A stretch of 50,057 nt of DNA from Terriglobales bacterium (GTDB lineage Bacteria; Acidobacteriota; Terriglobia; Terriglobales; Acidobacteriaceae). Under the pieces are notes generated by a model, which saw only the letters and a list, made by a program, of their open reading frames with translations, made no database searches and was not told the DNA's origin. Numbering within the stretch: the first letter of the stretch is position 1; each line of letters starts with the position of its first letter. A program made the position numbers and the translations under genes. The stretch covers positions 1 to 50,057 of the forward strand of contig DATMXP010000002.1 of the NCBI GenBank assembly GCA_035561515.1, in the 5' to 3' direction. Positions 49,986 through 50,057 of the stretch are shown here, in pieces.

Positions 49986-50057
49986 CAGGGAATCTGTAAT
50001 CGGGAAATCAGTAATCTTTAAGCTGAAACCCTCTACGGCAATGGCTCTCGCCTGACC

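Noticed and set aside
1..50057. CRISPR arrays, insertion sequences, prophage or integron structure
   Set aside because: No regularly spaced repeats, transposase, phage structural gene or attC-like series was seen; the Xer pair is the only recombinase locus and lacks mobile-element flanks.

Overview
This is a 50 kb chromosomal stretch, about 58% GC by impression, from what looks like a member of the Acidobacteriota, class Terriglobia (a 'Candidatus Koribacter'-like lineage). The pointers are a divergent pair of VWFA proteins of the type named after acidobacteria, a large Oar-like TonB-dependent receptor with an N-terminal carboxypeptidase-regulatory domain, Ig-like/phosphoesterase lipoproteins, and a Gram-negative envelope (PilQ secretin, LptE). 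The placement is inference from gene content; no 16S gene is present. Nothing looks like a prophage, plasmid, insertion sequence or CRISPR array.

Layout. 0.1-2.5 kb: a zinc-ribbon-like small protein, tRNA-Arg(CCG) and a CHASE3/PAS sensor histidine kinase. 2.5-8.9 kb: a type IV pilus alignment/secretin operon (small HTH protein, pilM-N-O-P-Q) with a strong promoter in front, a hairpin-rich 218-nt leader before pilQ and a clear terminator. The polarity GTPase mglA is convergent to it. 9.7-12.1 kb: two divergent VWFA exported proteins. 12.2-14.6 kb: a tetraheme cytochrome / 4x[4Fe-4S] / NrfD quinone-module operon behind CRP/FNR-like palindromes. 14.6-17.8 kb: the TonB receptor. 18.4-22.4 kb: aspS, a GT39-TPR membrane glycosyltransferase with a puzzling start, and a pseudo-receiver protein. 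22.5-25.6 kb: a paired active/inactive M16 protease operon. 25.6-30.7 kb: mgtE, a 58-aa membrane microprotein, a metallophosphoesterase, a nucleotidyltransferase-fold protein, a stand-alone LigD polymerase domain and a DUF72 protein. 30.7-33.6 kb: two tandem Xer recombinases and a membrane protein with a degenerate HD-GYP-like domain. 33.6-37.4 kb: an acyl-AMP-ligase/ACP/PlsC fusion, a DUF892 ferritin-like protein and a small coiled-coil protein. 37.5-40.5 kb: threonine aldolase, SRPBCC protein, a SelW-like gene, acyl-CoA dehydrogenase. 40.6-44.2 kb: an Ig-phosphoesterase lipoprotein, meaB and methylmalonyl-CoA epimerase. 44.2-50 kb: tsaB, rimI, a DUF465 protein, psd-pssA, an ASADH-like protein without the catalytic Cys, lptE and holA.

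The most striking observation is a reading frame at 39023-39250 that any standard gene caller would miss. It encodes a 75-residue Rdx/SelW-family protein whose CxxC position is C-F-F-(UGA). A small hairpin with a G-U containing loop lies at the right distance downstream of the UGA, and the start overlaps the upstream stop as ATGA. I read it as a selenoprotein gene. Other points of interest are the pilP-pilQ structured leader, the GT39 gene separated from a same-frame upstream gene by one TAG inside a perfect inverted repeat, a CTG-started holA, an apparently leaderless psd, and several active/inactive paralogue pairs.
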